This document shows positions 11,685 to 24,251 of a stretch of DNA of 64,000 nt, in pieces. The position numbers and the translations under genes were made by a program. Source of the DNA: Microvelia longipes (taxonomy: Eukaryota; Arthropoda; Insecta; Hemiptera; Veliidae). Positions within the stretch are counted from its first letter, which is position 1; the number at the start of each line of letters is the position of its first letter. The stretch lies in NCBI GenBank assembly GCA_018340805.1, contig JACMZG010001863.1, positions 59,079,795 to 59,143,794 of the forward strand, in the 5' to 3' direction. The notes under the pieces were generated by a model. The model worked only from the letters and a program-made list of their open reading frames with translations. It was not told the DNA's origin and searched no databases.

Positions 11685-13190
11685 GAGAGATACCTAGGAA
11701 ATGTAACAAGCATTGAATTTTGCTTTGAACTGAAAGCTAAGGAGTTCACAACAGCACCGACGGTTTTGTACAGCGATAGTCAACGTGCAAAACACATAGA
11801 CATCAACTAGGGACACCATGCATGTACAGGCAAACGTTGGGAGTCAACTTGCATGTAGAAATTTACATCCAGTAAGGGAAATGTCACTGTCTTTCAGTAC
11901 CATAGAGTTAATAGACCAAGAGCCCAGGGGTGCTTTGTTAATAGAAAGTGTAATGGCTGGAACCGGTCTCAATTTTTCGTAAATACCTTCCTGAACAAGG
12001 ATCTGCAATTCTGCCGACTCGTATTGGATGGGTGTCCCAGGCAGAACCCACTTTAGGGGTCAAATTTACCACCCAAGTTAACAAATAGTGTAATGGCTGG
12101 AAACCGGTTTAATTTTTCCTAAATACCTTCCTGAACAAGGATCTGAAATTCTGCCGACTCGTATCGGATGGGTGTCCCAGGCAGAACCTTTGACCCCTAA
12201 AGTGCGTTTGCCTGGGACACCCATCCGATACGAGTCGGCAGAATTGCAGATCCTTGTTCAGGAAGGTATTTACGAAAAATTGAGACCGGTTCCAGCCATT
12301 ACACTTTCTATTAACAAAGCACCCCTGGGCTCTTGGTCTATTAACTCTATGGTACTGAAAGACAGTGACATTTCCCTTACTGGATGTAAATTTCTACATG
12401 CAAGTTGACTCCCAACGTTTGCCTGTACATGCATGGTGTCCCTAGTTGATGTCTATGTGTTTTGCACGTTGACTATCGCTGTACAAAACCGTCGGTGCTG
12501 TTGTGAACTCCTTAGCTTTCAGTTCAAAGCAAAATTCAATGCTTGTTACATTTCCTAGGTATCTCTCAATTAATAATAATATATTTATTTGTCATAGACA
12601 TACAGTCTTTACAAAGGGGGTGTCACAAATTGTGTAGAAAATTATAAGAAATAACTTACAATATCTGCTTTTAAAGAAATTAAAATGAACCTGAGGAGAT
12701 GTATAAAAATAATAAAACTATATCAATTTTAGGTCTAACATTATTAATAATGAGAAAAAAAGTGGAAAAAATAGTTAAAAGAAAGGTACCAATTTTTGAC
12801 TTCTAAACAAGAAGAATGAAAAATTATTGATTGAAAAATATATCTATCTCCTTTTTGCATTGTGTCTAATAATAAAAATAAAAATTTTGTTAGTTTGGAA
12901 CTTGGGTTTAGTGTGGGAGATTAGAAGGGCGCACTGAAATGGTAAAGATAGAATATGGAAGATATATATTTAACATATAAAAAATATTAATAGAAAATTG
13001 TATGTGTGATAATGATATAAGGGGTGTAATAAAAAAGCTTAGCGCCTGTGTCTCTTATTGAAAGGGCCTGACAAAAAATAATAAAGATTGGAAATGAAAA
13101 CTGTGGTTGGGTTATATAGAAGATCAGATAGAGGAAGATGTAAGTATTGGGAAATAAATTTAAGTCTTGGCTCGTGGTAGGCTGCGCGAG
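11061..13190. repeat. 2.1-kb palindrome with inverted LINE tails
   Basis: The arms are inverted copies of about 1.06 kb centred near 12126. Outer boundaries are GCGCAGCCTACCACGAGCC at 11061 and its complement ending at 13190. Other matched landmarks are TGTACAGGCAAACGTTGGG near 11823 and its complement near 12430. From outside inwards, each arm has a LINE 3' end, unique sequence, and a GACCAAGAGCCC-family element. Arm identity appears high by eye. The innermost 300 bp are less symmetrical. Confidence 0.9.
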
Positions 13191-13264
13191 AGAAAATAAA
13201 ATGAGTAAGAGAATCAGAGTCTTGGTTACAGGATGGACAGGAATTATCCACAGACAGGGTGTAG
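12573..13264 (-). pseudogene. LINE C-terminal fragment (right palindrome arm)
   Basis: On the minus strand, residues DNSCPSCNQDSDSLTHFIFS (13251 downwards) precede AAYHEPRLKF. The spacing C-x2-C-x(8)-H followed by R is that of the zinc-knuckle-like motif near the C terminus of many Jockey-type reverse transcriptases. The coding part ends near 13039 and the 3' untranslated region reaches about 12573, with an AT-rich tail. No catalytic domain is present. Confidence 0.65.
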
Positions 13265-13606
13265 GATCTCTCAATTATTACTGTTATATTGTGTCAACTA
13301 TTCATGTTTTACAATACTCGGTAGTATCAAATTATATCAAATAGCCTTGGCAAATTCGTTGATTCTTTAGCTGCATTAGTTAACGATTTATACTCGGCTT
13401 CTTTGCTGGAGAGAGCAACTACCGATTGTTTTCTGGCCTCCCATGATAGCTAATTTGAATTTATATCCCCTGTAGGATTTTCTACTTTTAAGTTATAACA
13501 AATCTGCATCTGGTTTACTAGTTTTAGTACTGTTCAACTTGAGGTCAGCTGTTGTTTTCAGATAATAAATAAACCTGTTTGCAGCAGACAAATGTTTGGT
13601 TTTGAA

Positions 13607-14853
13607 CTTAGAATAATACTATATATAGAAGGAGCACAGGAACGTAAACAGAAGGAATAATGCAGAGGTACAATGGACCCACATACGAGGTCTAAGTACC
13701 TAGGAAATTATTTCCTCCGGAATTTAATTTAAAAAAAAAACAGGACCGTAAACACAATGTAATTCCACTGATAACACGAAAGCCGGTTGTCTGGTGCAAC
13801 TAAGTAATGCTGCCAACCTGACAACAACATATTTTTTTTTGCTTTTATGTTCATAGAGATATTTACTAGAGGGGGCATAGCATATCTTATTACATCGAGA
13901 GGCCTGAAACATCGTTTTGGGGCTCTGTGTAACCTCATTGAAACTTCCTTCATGAGTTGGTTAAGGTTACAATAAATAAATTGTTTTCGGCTTCCCACAC
14001 ATTGTTTGTGTTTTGTTTTGTATTTTTAACGTTCTTTTATATAAGTTAGTGTAATCTTGTAATGACTATTTGATTACATTTTTAGCTAAGGTAATCAGGT
14101 TATTTATTCGATGTTTCAAAATTTAACTAATAGGGCCCCTCTAGTAATATTATCTCTATGTTTATGTTGACATCCTTACATAGTCGGTGTGCTAGCCCGC
14201 CATTATTTAAATTTTCTATTAGTTCCTGTCGTATTTAAATATTTTGACTCCCTCACTATTATAAATTTAAATATTGTATGATAGCAATACAGTAACAATG
14301 CAAGTATCCAGTTCTGACGTCATACAATAGTCTCATATACTATTTTTTGAACACAATGATACACATTATTATTTATTTCGTAAACTAAATAAGTTTGTTT
14401 CATTTACATACGTGGGTAAACACGGATCTATAGGACAAATTTTGTTTAGTAAAAAACAAACTATATTTTTCATAAACACGAGAAAGAAATAGTCGTAAAA
14501 TAATATGAAAAATATTCCCTCTGTAAATGACTTGCATTATTTTAAGTAAACACAAGACGCATCAAACTATCGGCCATCTCGATAATGCATAATTAAAATT
14601 TTTCTTGTTATAATCGTTCAAATACATTTTCTTATACCTAAAATATTATAATTAACCATTTTATACATTTAGAATTAATAAGTAATGAAGCATTAATAAA
14701 TAATTTAATTAAATACTTCAACAACCGGAAATATTGCCAACTTTGTTAAAAAAACATTTTATTTTGTTAGGTTGGCAGCATTATTTAGTTGCACCAGTCA
14801 ACCGGATTTCGTGTTATCAGTAGTGCTCCTTCTATATAAAGTATTATTCTAAG
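13607..14853. mobile_element. TIR element (CTTAGAATAATAC family) with nested insertion
   Basis: The ends are CTTAGAATAATACTATATAT at 13607 and the imperfect complement ending at 14853. Inside each end lies a second shared block: GAAGGAGCAC, then a segment with CAACTAAGTAATGCTGCCAA on the left and its complement on the right (GGCAGCATTATTTAGTTGCA). The same ends bound elements at 36.45-36.91 and 36.91-37.45 kb. A different TIR element is inserted at 13.85-14.17 kb. No transposase was recognised. Confidence 0.8.
13853..14164. mobile_element. Nested MITE, CATAGAGATAT family
   Basis: It has inverted ends CATAGAGATATTTACTAGAG (left) and CTCTAGTAATATTATCTCTATG-like (right), about 310 bp apart. It shares body sequence (GAGAGGCCTGAAACAT, TGTGTAACCTCATTGAAAC, AATTGTTTTCGGCTTC) with the copy at 57.36-57.68 kb. 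The body is absent from the related outer elements at 36-37 kb, so it is a secondary insertion. Confidence 0.8.
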
Positions 14854-15057
14854 GTTTTGAATTATATTGTCTTAAAAAGATCAGAGAGAGTTAGGTCAGG
14901 TCGACATGCAACTCGCCACGTATAGAGGTCAAATGATTATGCAATTCGGAAAGTCATTTTCAAGCTACATGTAGTGGCTTATCAGCCATAATGGGTTATC
15001 ACCCATTATAAAAATGAATTTAACCTAATAAATTGAATGTCAGATTAAAGATTAATG

Positions 15058-15572
15058 TACAGGGATGGTATGGATGATTTGAAATAATAGCTACACACTC
15101 ATTTTCAAATGAAACTAAAATTTTATTATTTCAGTGAGCACCTTGAATGATGCCATCATGAAAATTAAAGAGGAAAAAAATAAAACATTGATTATGTACG
15201 ACAAATAACATCTGATAAGTGGTGTCCGTTTTTGTCCACACACTCCTGTAGACGTTGTGAGAAGTTGACCTGACACCTTGTGACTATTTTTTATGGGGCT
15301 AACTCAAATCACGTACACTTGAAGCCCTAAATGAAGCAATACCACGTCCAATGCTACAGAAGAGTATGGACAACTTCTCCTAACGTCTACAGGAGCGTGT
15401 GGACAAAAACGAACGCCACTTATCAGATGTTATTTTTCGTACATAATCTATATTTTATTTCTTCCTCTTTAATTTTCATAATGGCATCATCCAAGGTACA
15501 CACTGAAATAATAAAATGTTAGTTTCATTTGAAAATGAGTGTGTAGCTATTATTTCAAATCATCCATACCTC
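15058..15572. repeat. Foldback element with mariner-type transposase ends
   Basis: The arms are inverted copies centred near 15315, with outer ends around TGGATGATTTGAAATAATAG and its complement. In the right arm the + strand reads EALNEAIPRPMLQKSMDNFS, a stop, then RLQERVDKNERHLSDVIF (about 15325-15445). This matches the C-terminal tail of mariner-type DDE transposases. The left arm holds the inverted equivalent. The catalytic core is missing, so the element cannot move itself. Confidence 0.75.
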
Positions 15573-16683
15573 CCTGCCGGACCCTGACAAAAAAAAGCTC
15601 GACCTCAAATGAGGTGTTGATCATAACTGTAGAGTATTATGGGTTCGGGCTCGCTTCGCGCAACCTCGGAATCATTAGATGACCAAATTTCCATTAGATG
15701 ACTAAAGTACTTGTGTGAAAAAGTTTTCTAATTTCCATTAGAAAACTTGAGTGAAAGTACAAAACAAGTGGAACAGCACTGCAAAGTCTGCGAGGTCACT
15801 TTGATGACCGCTAGGAGAAATACAATTCTAAGGTGTTATAACTTAAGGTCTATGAAAGCTTGGAAAATGACAACAGCGGACAGAATTTAATCATGTAACA
15901 TGAAAACTACTTTTCTACCTTTACAAAACTCTTAAATATACCACTGGTTATACTTGTCAGCCTAGTTTTTATTAAATATAATCCTTAAAATTAGTGATAA
16001 ATAGAAGTATAATAGTTATTGTATAAATAACTGAGATATATGCTTCAATAATTTACCTATTTCAATATTTTAATTATTTCATGCAAATCAGCCTAAGCCG
16101 TCGTGCCGTGTTGGCTTTAGTTCAATGTTGGATTTATGTGAATTAGATTATATATCTTCGACCTTATAACAAGTATTAAAACTTATGAATAACTTAAAGG
16201 ATCAAAAATTTAGTATAAAACTCATAACATATACATTTTTAAAACTAGGAAAAATATATAACATGTAACATCACAGATTCACATACTGAAAGGACAAAGG
16301 GGATTTATAACTTTTGTTTGCTTTTATGCCTCCCTGTGATCGCTTTGCCGCATAGTTGCTCTCCTATATCAGTTCGTCATATTGCTAGTTTTTATAAGTA
16401 GTCAATAACACGATAGTTTATCAATAGTCAATCAATAACATCGGAACTTATACAGATAATAAAATGCAACTTCATATTTTTGTTACCCATTCATAGTACT
16501 TCATGTGTAAAAACTCTCTATCCTTTATTGTGGGTTTATGACGTCGCACACTTGTCATTAACAATAGGCTTTGGGACATTAACAAGGTTAATTTTTATAC
16601 AAAGTTTCATTTCGATCTGAAAAAGCGTTCGATAGTTATCGTGTCCCATTAAAACGTCATACACATACACATGCATACAACAC
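15573..16683. other. Unassigned DNA with a short GC-rich hairpin
   Basis: No gene is seen. Near 15640-15670 the sequence GGGCTCGCTTCGCGC resembles short hairpin-forming motifs at 10.2, 18.66, 26.0 and 45 kb. Confidence 0.4.
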
Positions 16684-16684
16684 A

Positions 16685-16771
16685 CACACACAGATAATAT
16701 TATAATAATATATTATATATATATATATAATATATATATTTATATATATAATGTATATATATATATATTAT

Positions 16772-16829
<58 letters not shown>
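16685..16829. repeat. (TA)n microsatellite
   Basis: Interrupted alternating TA, preceded by (CA)n-like sequence at 16680-16693. Confidence 0.95.
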
Positions 16830-16831
<2 letters not shown>

Positions 16832-17177
16832 CGATTCCTTCCTGCCTGTTCTTTAGAGATTCTTTGACAATCATGGAAGCATCCTAGTATTAGATGAAGT
16901 ACTTATATTAAGTAAGATTGTATTATAAGAATATGATGAGATCTGAGTTACTGTTTTATTAGATAGAGTTATTAATACGGCTAGTCTGGGACCTTTCTTT
17001 TAGATGAGAGACTGTTAGGGCTAGGCCCGGTACTTAGAAGAGGAGTGCTCGTAGGCAGTCTCGGTCTGGATACGGGAGAGTGTTAGTCGTCAGACAGTTA
17101 ACTATTAATAACTCTAACTGAATCGGCTGCCCTTTGGCCCATGCCAGAAATGGCCTATATTAAACGAGTTTCTAATG

Positions 17178-17183
<6 letters not shown>

Positions 17184-17254
<71 letters not shown>
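17184..17254. repeat. (TA)n microsatellite
   Basis: Alternating TA with one AA interruption. Confidence 0.95.
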
Positions 17255-17257
<3 letters not shown>

Positions 17258-18451
17258 CATACATATTGTGAGGTATATATATATTTTTAAATTCTCAATA
17301 TAAACAATATATTACTTTTTAAATACTTTATTGATACTTTTTTGTAATAAATAAACAACTTTTTATTTACCTGATATCCAATTCGAAAATACTATTTTAA
17401 GGTGGGCTATATCCGCCCTATAAGCTCCTTAAGTTACTAACTTAAACTTAAAAACTCAGGGTTAAAAAATATTTAATTTTCTTAATTCTAAACAGGTATT
17501 TTAGAAAACATATAATACTTTTTTTCTAAAAAGTAAATTTAAAAATGTATTGATGGTTTCTTTGTTGTAAACTTAAGCTTGAAAGTTGAACAAACTTTTT
17601 AGAAAAATAACAATAGAAGAAAAGCTTTTAAAAAGGTTATTTTTCAATAGCCAGTTAAGGTTGTTAGGTCTAAGAGGGCTGAATTTGGGGCGACGCGGAT
17701 ATCTGGGGGCGGTGCAGGTAATAAAAGCGAGAACCATCTTTTCTTTAGATCCTTACTATAGTTCAGCTGATTTGTTACTAGAATTACAATATTTATTTAT
17801 TTTATATATATCCACATATAGATATAAATTAGGTAAATTATATTGAAAATAAGGACGGCGTTTAAGAAGAAATTAAAAATATATTTCCTAAATGTATGTT
17901 TAGATTTGTTGTCAGTTTTTCACAGGAATTATTATTAGACAACCTACATATACGTTATTGTTGGGATCTGAGTAGTTAAGGTAAAAGTCTCTAAGTGGCT
18001 TTGTAAATGTTTTCCATTGAATTTTATTTTACTCGGGGTAAGTCAGGAAAATTAAAGTCAGGAAATTCTCTCCTATCGAAATGTAATCAATCAAGTTCCT
18101 CTACTAGACTTTAGTAAGTATGGTGGTCCTTAAATCAATCCATTCGGTTTAAAGAAGCTTAGAATGAAAACTATTGATGTCTTTTGATAATAATCTTAAC
18201 TTTTCTGAGAGAAATTCTGAGATTCTGAGAGAAAAAATTAGATTCCGAATAGAATAAAGTTTTATAAAAAAAAAAACAACTGCCAGTACTCCTTTAACCA
18301 AATAATCGTAAGATCCAGATATATCGGATCACAACATTGTCTCTTTTAAAAATGTTTGCCACGAAGGGTCAGAAATACTTCGCGATGATATTTTTTATAA
18401 AATAATGAGTTAGAGAAATGTATGAATTGATCTTATTAGCGCTGTGTCACT
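17255..18451. other. Unassigned AT-rich DNA
   Basis: No supported feature. An 86-codon open frame at 17586-17846 has no recognised domain. Confidence 0.4.
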
Positions 18452-18473
18452 ATATATATATATATATATATAT

Positions 18474-18515
<42 letters not shown>

Positions 18516-18530
18516 TATATATATATAATA
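18452..18530. repeat. (TA)n microsatellite flanking a foldback element
   Basis: The TA tract directly abuts the left end of the 2.5-kb palindrome. A matching tract abuts its right end. Confidence 0.9.
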
Positions 18531-20997
18531 TCCAGCTAAGAAGGACAGACCTTTTTCTCGGAAACTGTACCTTTTTCTGGGAAACTATGACAGCTAGAAG
18601 GATGCGGTTTTCGGCGTTGGATTCAATGTAATTGGAGCAGACGTGAAAAATCGTTATCGGGCGCGCTTCGCGCCTGTCATAGAGATGTTAATGCTAACTT
18701 TTTTAATTTATAGTTAGGTATAGGAACTTTTTTTGTTCTTTAAAGAATGAAAATAAGGAAGATTAGTGAAACCGCATCAAAATCGGACAATTTTTAATCG
18801 AGCTATGATGAAAAAACACTTTTTTTAAATTTAGTTCACTTCGGCGCCATTTTGGATGATGTTGCATTTAAATAAAATTTATTATTGGACATATTTTTAA
18901 ACTAGAAACATTGCTTTAATAAAAGAATATCAAAAGTTTTAATTCTAACCTTAGTTTTAGGTGTAAAATAGTCGTTAAACATAACAAAAACAAAAAAAAT
19001 ATGGTTTTTCTAAGATACCATGAAAAGTAAGATAGGGAGCTATATTTATGTTGTACAGTTAGCTAACATAAAAAGCAACAAAATGAGTCCAATTTAACAA
19101 ATTCGCTTCACAATTTCAAAGTTTTTACTAATAATCTCTTAAAATTGCCAAAAAGGAATATTTTTATAGTTTACCACCTATTGTGATATTTAATGGAACT
19201 GCAACGTCATCATACATTGTGATCTTTATTGCAGCTTGTATAAGGATTCCAGAACGCCTAAAAACACTTATTTGTTCATTGGTTGTGGAGAATTACGATT
19301 ATGGTGATTTTCGTCAATCGTAGAATGCAGATTAGAGTACCTTGCAAAAACCAAGTAAAATCCTTCATGAAACGTTAATAAAAAATTGATTTTGATGATA
19401 ACTACTTCGTTTCTAGAGTTGAAGGACCAATAAATAGCAAATCACAAACTAGACTGTAAAGTGATATTTACTGCTGCGGAAAGTTTATAACGACAATAAA
19501 ACAGCAACTTTATTTCCGGAGCTATAAATTATCAATTATTTATTATTTACCTTTAGTTGCGCATTTATTAAAAGAGTCGATTTTTTGTATGAATAATTTA
19601 ATTTAACTTAGTTTAAAGAATTAAAACACAAGATTGATAAATAATCATTCATACTTTTACAAAATTAAGGTAAAATAATATGGGGACCTACGGCTCAATT
19701 AGGTGGCCAACAGGGTCACCAGACTTGACCCACGCGATTTTAAATAGCAAATTACACAACTAGACTGTAAAGTAATTTCATTGCTGCGGAAATTTGGTAA
19801 AAAAAATTGTATAAATTAAATATGGGTGAACTGAACAGTACTCTACAAATAATAAGACATCTAGTACAATTGAGTGACAAAGAAAGTAATATTTTTGAAA
19901 ATTCATAAAATAAAATATTATTTAGATTTGCTCAAACTGGCACCACTGCATAAAACAGGTAAATCACTTTATCTCTGCGTCGCTTTATACAGACTCATAG
20001 GGAATACTTTGCTCAATGCTCAATTTTTGTAGTCTTCCACACTTCTATAACAGTTCCTACCTTTTTATATACGTTGTCCTTTAAATAGCCCCACCGGAAA
20101 AATCGTGTGGGGTCAAGTCTGGTGACCTTGATGGCCACCAGAATGCGCAACTAAACGTAAATAGTATAAATAATGATAATTTATTGCTCCGGAAATAAAA
20201 TTGGCTGGTTTCATTGTCGTTATTAAACAAATTTCCGCAGCAGTAAAATATCACTTTACAGTCTAGTTGTGTGATTTGCTATTTATTGTCCTTCCCCCTT
20301 AGAACGAAGTAGTTATCATCAAAATCAATTTTTTATTAACGTTTATGAATGATTTTACATGGTTTTTGCAAGGTACCTCTAATCTGCATTCTACGATTGA
20401 CGAAAATCACCATAATCGTAATTTCTCCAAAACCAATGAACAAAAATAAGTGTTTTAGGCGTTCTGGAATCCTTAACAAGCGAAATAAGATCCACAAGGT
20501 ATGATGACGTTGCAGTTCCATTAAATATCAACAATAGGGTGGTAAAACTATAAAAAATATTCCATTTTTTGGCAATTTTAAGAGATTTATTAGTAATAAC
20601 TTTTGAAATTGTGAAGCGAATTTGTTAAAATTGGACTCATTTTGTTGCTTTTTATGTTAGCTAACTGTACAAACCATAAAAAACTATAGCTCCCTATCTT
20701 ACTTTTCATGGTATCTTAGAAAAACCCATATTTTTTTTTGTTTTTGTTATGTTTAACGACTATTTTACACCTAAAACTGAGGCTTATTTTTCATTCTTTA
20801 AAGAACAAAAAAAAGTTCCCTATACCTAACTATAAAATTAAAAAAGTTAGCATTAACATCTCTATGACAGGCGCGAAGCGCGCCTGATAACGGATTTTTC
20901 TCGTCTGCTCACTATTACATTGAATCCAACGCCCGAAAACCGCATCCTTCTAGCTGTTATAGTTTCCGAGAAAAAGGTCTTGTCCTTCTTAGCTGGA
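18531..20997. mobile_element. 2.5-kb foldback element with DDE transposase remnant
   Basis: The ends TCCAGCTAAGAAGGACA (18531) and its complement (ending 20997) bound inverted arms of roughly 1.1 kb centred near 19764. Matched landmarks include GGCGCGCTTCGCGCCTG-like hairpins near 18660 and 20870, and GACTGTAAAGTGATATTTAC near 19450 with its complement near 20260. The centre carries a decayed transposase. It lies in a TA-rich setting, suggesting a preference for TA sites or unequal growth of flanking repeats. Confidence 0.85.
20020..20145 (-). pseudogene. Tc1/mariner-like transposase fragment
   Basis: The minus strand reads WPSRSPDLTPHDF, then after a one-base shift FRWGYLKDNVYKKVGTVIE. SPDLTPxDFFLWGYLKxxVY is the signature around the last catalytic acid of a large group of insect Tc1/mariner-related DDE transposases. 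A second damaged copy of the SPDLT segment is on the + strand near 19707-19745 (WPTGSPDLTH). The rest of the transposase is absent. Confidence 0.75.
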
Positions 20998-21002
20998 CCA
21001 CC

Positions 21003-21003
<1 letters not shown>

Positions 21004-21099
<96 letters not shown>
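21004..21099. repeat. (TA)n then (GT)n microsatellite
   Basis: Alternating TA for about 95 bp, followed by a (GT)n run to about 21114. Confidence 0.95.
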
Positions 21100-21100
<1 letters not shown>

Positions 21101-21114
21101 GTGTGTGTGTGTGT

Positions 21115-22584
21115 TTATTGCTTTTATCTATTATTAGATATATCCATTAATGCAGTAAATATGGGTTTAGAAGGCAAGGGGCTTAGTGGTTGTATAAGAA
21201 GGAACAGATGGTCCAACTGCCTCTACAGCACACTTGTGTGGGGCGGCATATTACCTGCCCCTAGGGTATTATTCCAATTAACTCCCGTCGCATACCAATT
21301 TCTAAATTTGTTTCCACATATTAAATTGAGGCTGTTCTAAACTGCCCACTCCAGAAAGTATTAAATTTTATTACTCGGACACTTTTTAATTATTTTCTGC
21401 AATCACGGCTTTTCGTTTCGTTCGGTACTTTTAAGCGAATTTTTGAAGAAAATGACGCTCGTGAGATAGTTTTATGACGATTAACTTGGCATTTGTAAAA
21501 TTGTAGTGCTTTTATAAAATACCATTGTAAGGCAGTACTTTAAACCCTAAGTCAATTAAGTCTGACTTGACTATAATTATCATGATATTATTTTTGCAAA
21601 ACAGTAAAGTAAGCATCTTATGACTTAATGTGAGCTGTTAAGAGGGCCAAACTCAAAAGGACTTAAGAGTTGTGTCTACCTGCCTGGATTAGAACACGTG
21701 CTTTTCCAATTTCCATAAAAACTACTATCACTTCTAGTAAGAAGTGATCCGGGTTTCTATGATGTTTCCAACATAAAATATTTTTTAGTGCCAAATTTTG
21801 CAGTTTTTGTTTGTTATAAAAATGTATAAAAATCAAAATCAATTTTGTAAATAAAATTTAGATTTCTTAAGAGAAATATTTATTTTATTTCTCTATGATG
21901 AATTAGCCTTTAAGGTTTTCATTATTTTCTTTTATATCTAAAAGTTAAGGAAAAGTCGATTACTTATTGTAAAAATGTTCAAACATGAATTATGTATGAT
22001 AGGTAATAAAATTGAATCAGAGATAATTACAGATAAAAGAGAGTACCTGAGTACCTGTATGAATCGTATTTTTCTAAGATATGTTGTCTGCAGTGATAAT
22101 TATAACTCAAAGTGGTTTTGCTGTGTTTTCTTCTTATTTAATGTTTTTTAGACTCTGTTTAAAAGGTCTAGGTATGATCGTTAGCAGCGTAGGATTATCG
22201 AATTTGAGCCCTTTTTTTCTAAGTAAAAATTCTTAGGCCCCTTTTTTGAGATTTCTGCCCTACTTATGAATTTTGACTTGGTTTTTCTTTTACCTCGTGG
22301 ACTTACCCCTCCTTTATTTCGACCTCCTCTGTCGTGAAAATTTTCTCCCTTGCTCAACTTTTTCCGTGTTTACTTTTCTTGTTTAACCTTCTCCCCCCCT
22401 TTCTTCTCCCCCCCCCTTTTTTGACCTTTGTTACGTTTTACCATTTTTATTTAACCTTAAAGTTTTTTTTTTCACTTTGAAAAGAATGTTAAAGAAATAA
22501 AAGGCTTAGTAATGGTTGTTAAAACTTTAACATTTTCTGTTAAAAGAATGTTTTCAAACTATAAAAAACTGCTACTTTAATATC
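21115..22584. other. Unassigned DNA
   Basis: No supported gene. A pyrimidine-rich stretch with C runs lies at 22300-22440. Confidence 0.4.
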
Positions 22585-23632
22585 GCAAGGCATGCAGTTA
22601 CCAAGCTTGCTTTTAATATCGTAACTAAGGCATTGCCAGGTTACCATCTTGCTACTTTTAATATCGTAACTAAGGCAGCAGGTTACCATGCTTGCTACTT
22701 TTAATATCGTACTAAGGCATGGCAGGTTACCATGCTTGCTACTTTTAATATCGTAACTAAGGCATGGCAGGTTACCATGCTTGCTACTTTTACTATCGTA
22801 ACTAAGGCATGGCAGGTTACCATGCTTGCTACTTTACTATCGTAAACTTAAGCATGGCAGTTACCATGCTTGCTACTTTTACTAATCGTAACTAAGCATG
22901 CAGGTTACCATGCTTGCTACTTTTAATATCGTAACTAAGGCATGGCAGGTTACCATGCTTCTACTTTTACTATCGTAACTAAGGCATGGCAGGTTACCAT
23001 GCTTGCTACTTTTAATATCGTAACTAAGGCATGGCAGGTTACCATGCTTACTACTTTTAATATCGTAACTAAGGCATGGCAGGTTACCATGCTTGCTACT
23101 TTTAATATCGTAACTAAGGCATGGCAGGTTACAATGCTTACTACTTTTAATATCGTAACTAAGGCATGGCAGGTTACCATGCTTACTACTTTTAATATCG
23201 AACTAAGGCATGGCAAGGATCATGCTTGCTACTTTTATATCGAACTAAGGCATGGCAGGTTACCATGCTTGCTACTTTTAATATCGTAACTAAGGCATGG
23301 CAGTTACCATGCTTGCTACTTTTAATATCGTAACTAAGCATGGCAGGTTACCATGCTTGCTACTTTTAATATCGTAACTAAGGCATGGCATTACCATGCT
23401 TGCTACTTAATATCGTAACTAAGCATGCCCATGCTTGCTACTTTTAATATCGTAACTAAGACATGACAAGGTTACTTTTAATATCGTAACTAAGGCATGG
23501 CAGGATCCATGCTTGCTACTTTAATATCGTAACTAAGCATGGTTACCATGCTGCTACTAAGGCAAGGCATGGCAGGATACCATGCTTGCTACTTTTAATA
23601 TCGTAACTAAGACATGACAAGATACCATGTTG
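22585..23632. repeat. 45-bp minisatellite
   Basis: About 23 imperfect copies of a 45-bp unit containing ATCGTAACTAAGGCATGGCA, GGTTACCATGCTTGCTAC and TTTTAAT. The period is 15 codons, so intact stretches give repetitive open frames on both strands. Many units lack one to a few bases, mostly in GG, TTTT and CTAAGG runs. Confidence 0.95.
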
Positions 23633-23880
23633 TTTCTTTTCCTCATTCATGCACTGGCTATAGAAGGATTGTAATGTTAATACTAAATACCCAAAATCTA
23701 GTTTCCAACACAATGAACCGTTGCAGGAGTTTTTAATACCTTCTGACCGGTTTTTACCAAATTTTCTGTATGTGTGTGTTTGTATCATTCTAGCTCCCAG
23801 TGTGTATGCTAGAGAGTTACATCTTGCAACAAATATCAACTTTTATCTACTCCTTGTATTGTAAGTTCTACTTACAGTCT
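23633..23880 (-). repeat. Dispersed repeat with CAGTGT/GTATGTGTGTG block
   Basis: Shares TACCTTCTGACCGGTTTTTA-like, CTGTATGTGTGTGT and CTAGCTCCCAGTGTGTATGC segments with sequence near 56.48-56.66 kb, and more weakly 49.14-49.34 kb. The boundaries are unclear and no coding capacity is recognised. Confidence 0.5.
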
Positions 23881-24251
23881 TGTTATCTCACTCTGCAAAT
23901 GTACTTTTACTCCCTAGGGAGGTAAAGTGAAAGTGTTGCCAACTTGACAAAATTTTTTATTAAAAATTTAGGTTTTTTAGGAAATGTTTAGGATTTTTTC
24001 GGTGTTATGTTGGTACTACGGGTAGAATATACAATATACACACGCTAATGTTTAAATTATAAATATAGTATTACACATTATTCTATTGACAGCTTACAAT
24101 AAAGTAATGTGAAGATAGTGGCTTTATTGTCTCTTCATCAGAGTAATTGACATGGTAAGAATAAACTAAACTAACACAATAACAATTAAGGAGCTGAAGA
24201 ATATATTAATAGTTGTTAGTATTAGTTCTCTAGTCGTAGATAAAATTTAAT

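Noticed and set aside
22942..23289. 115-codon and 88-codon open frames
   Set aside because: Products of the 45-bp tandem repeat (15 codons), not a gene.
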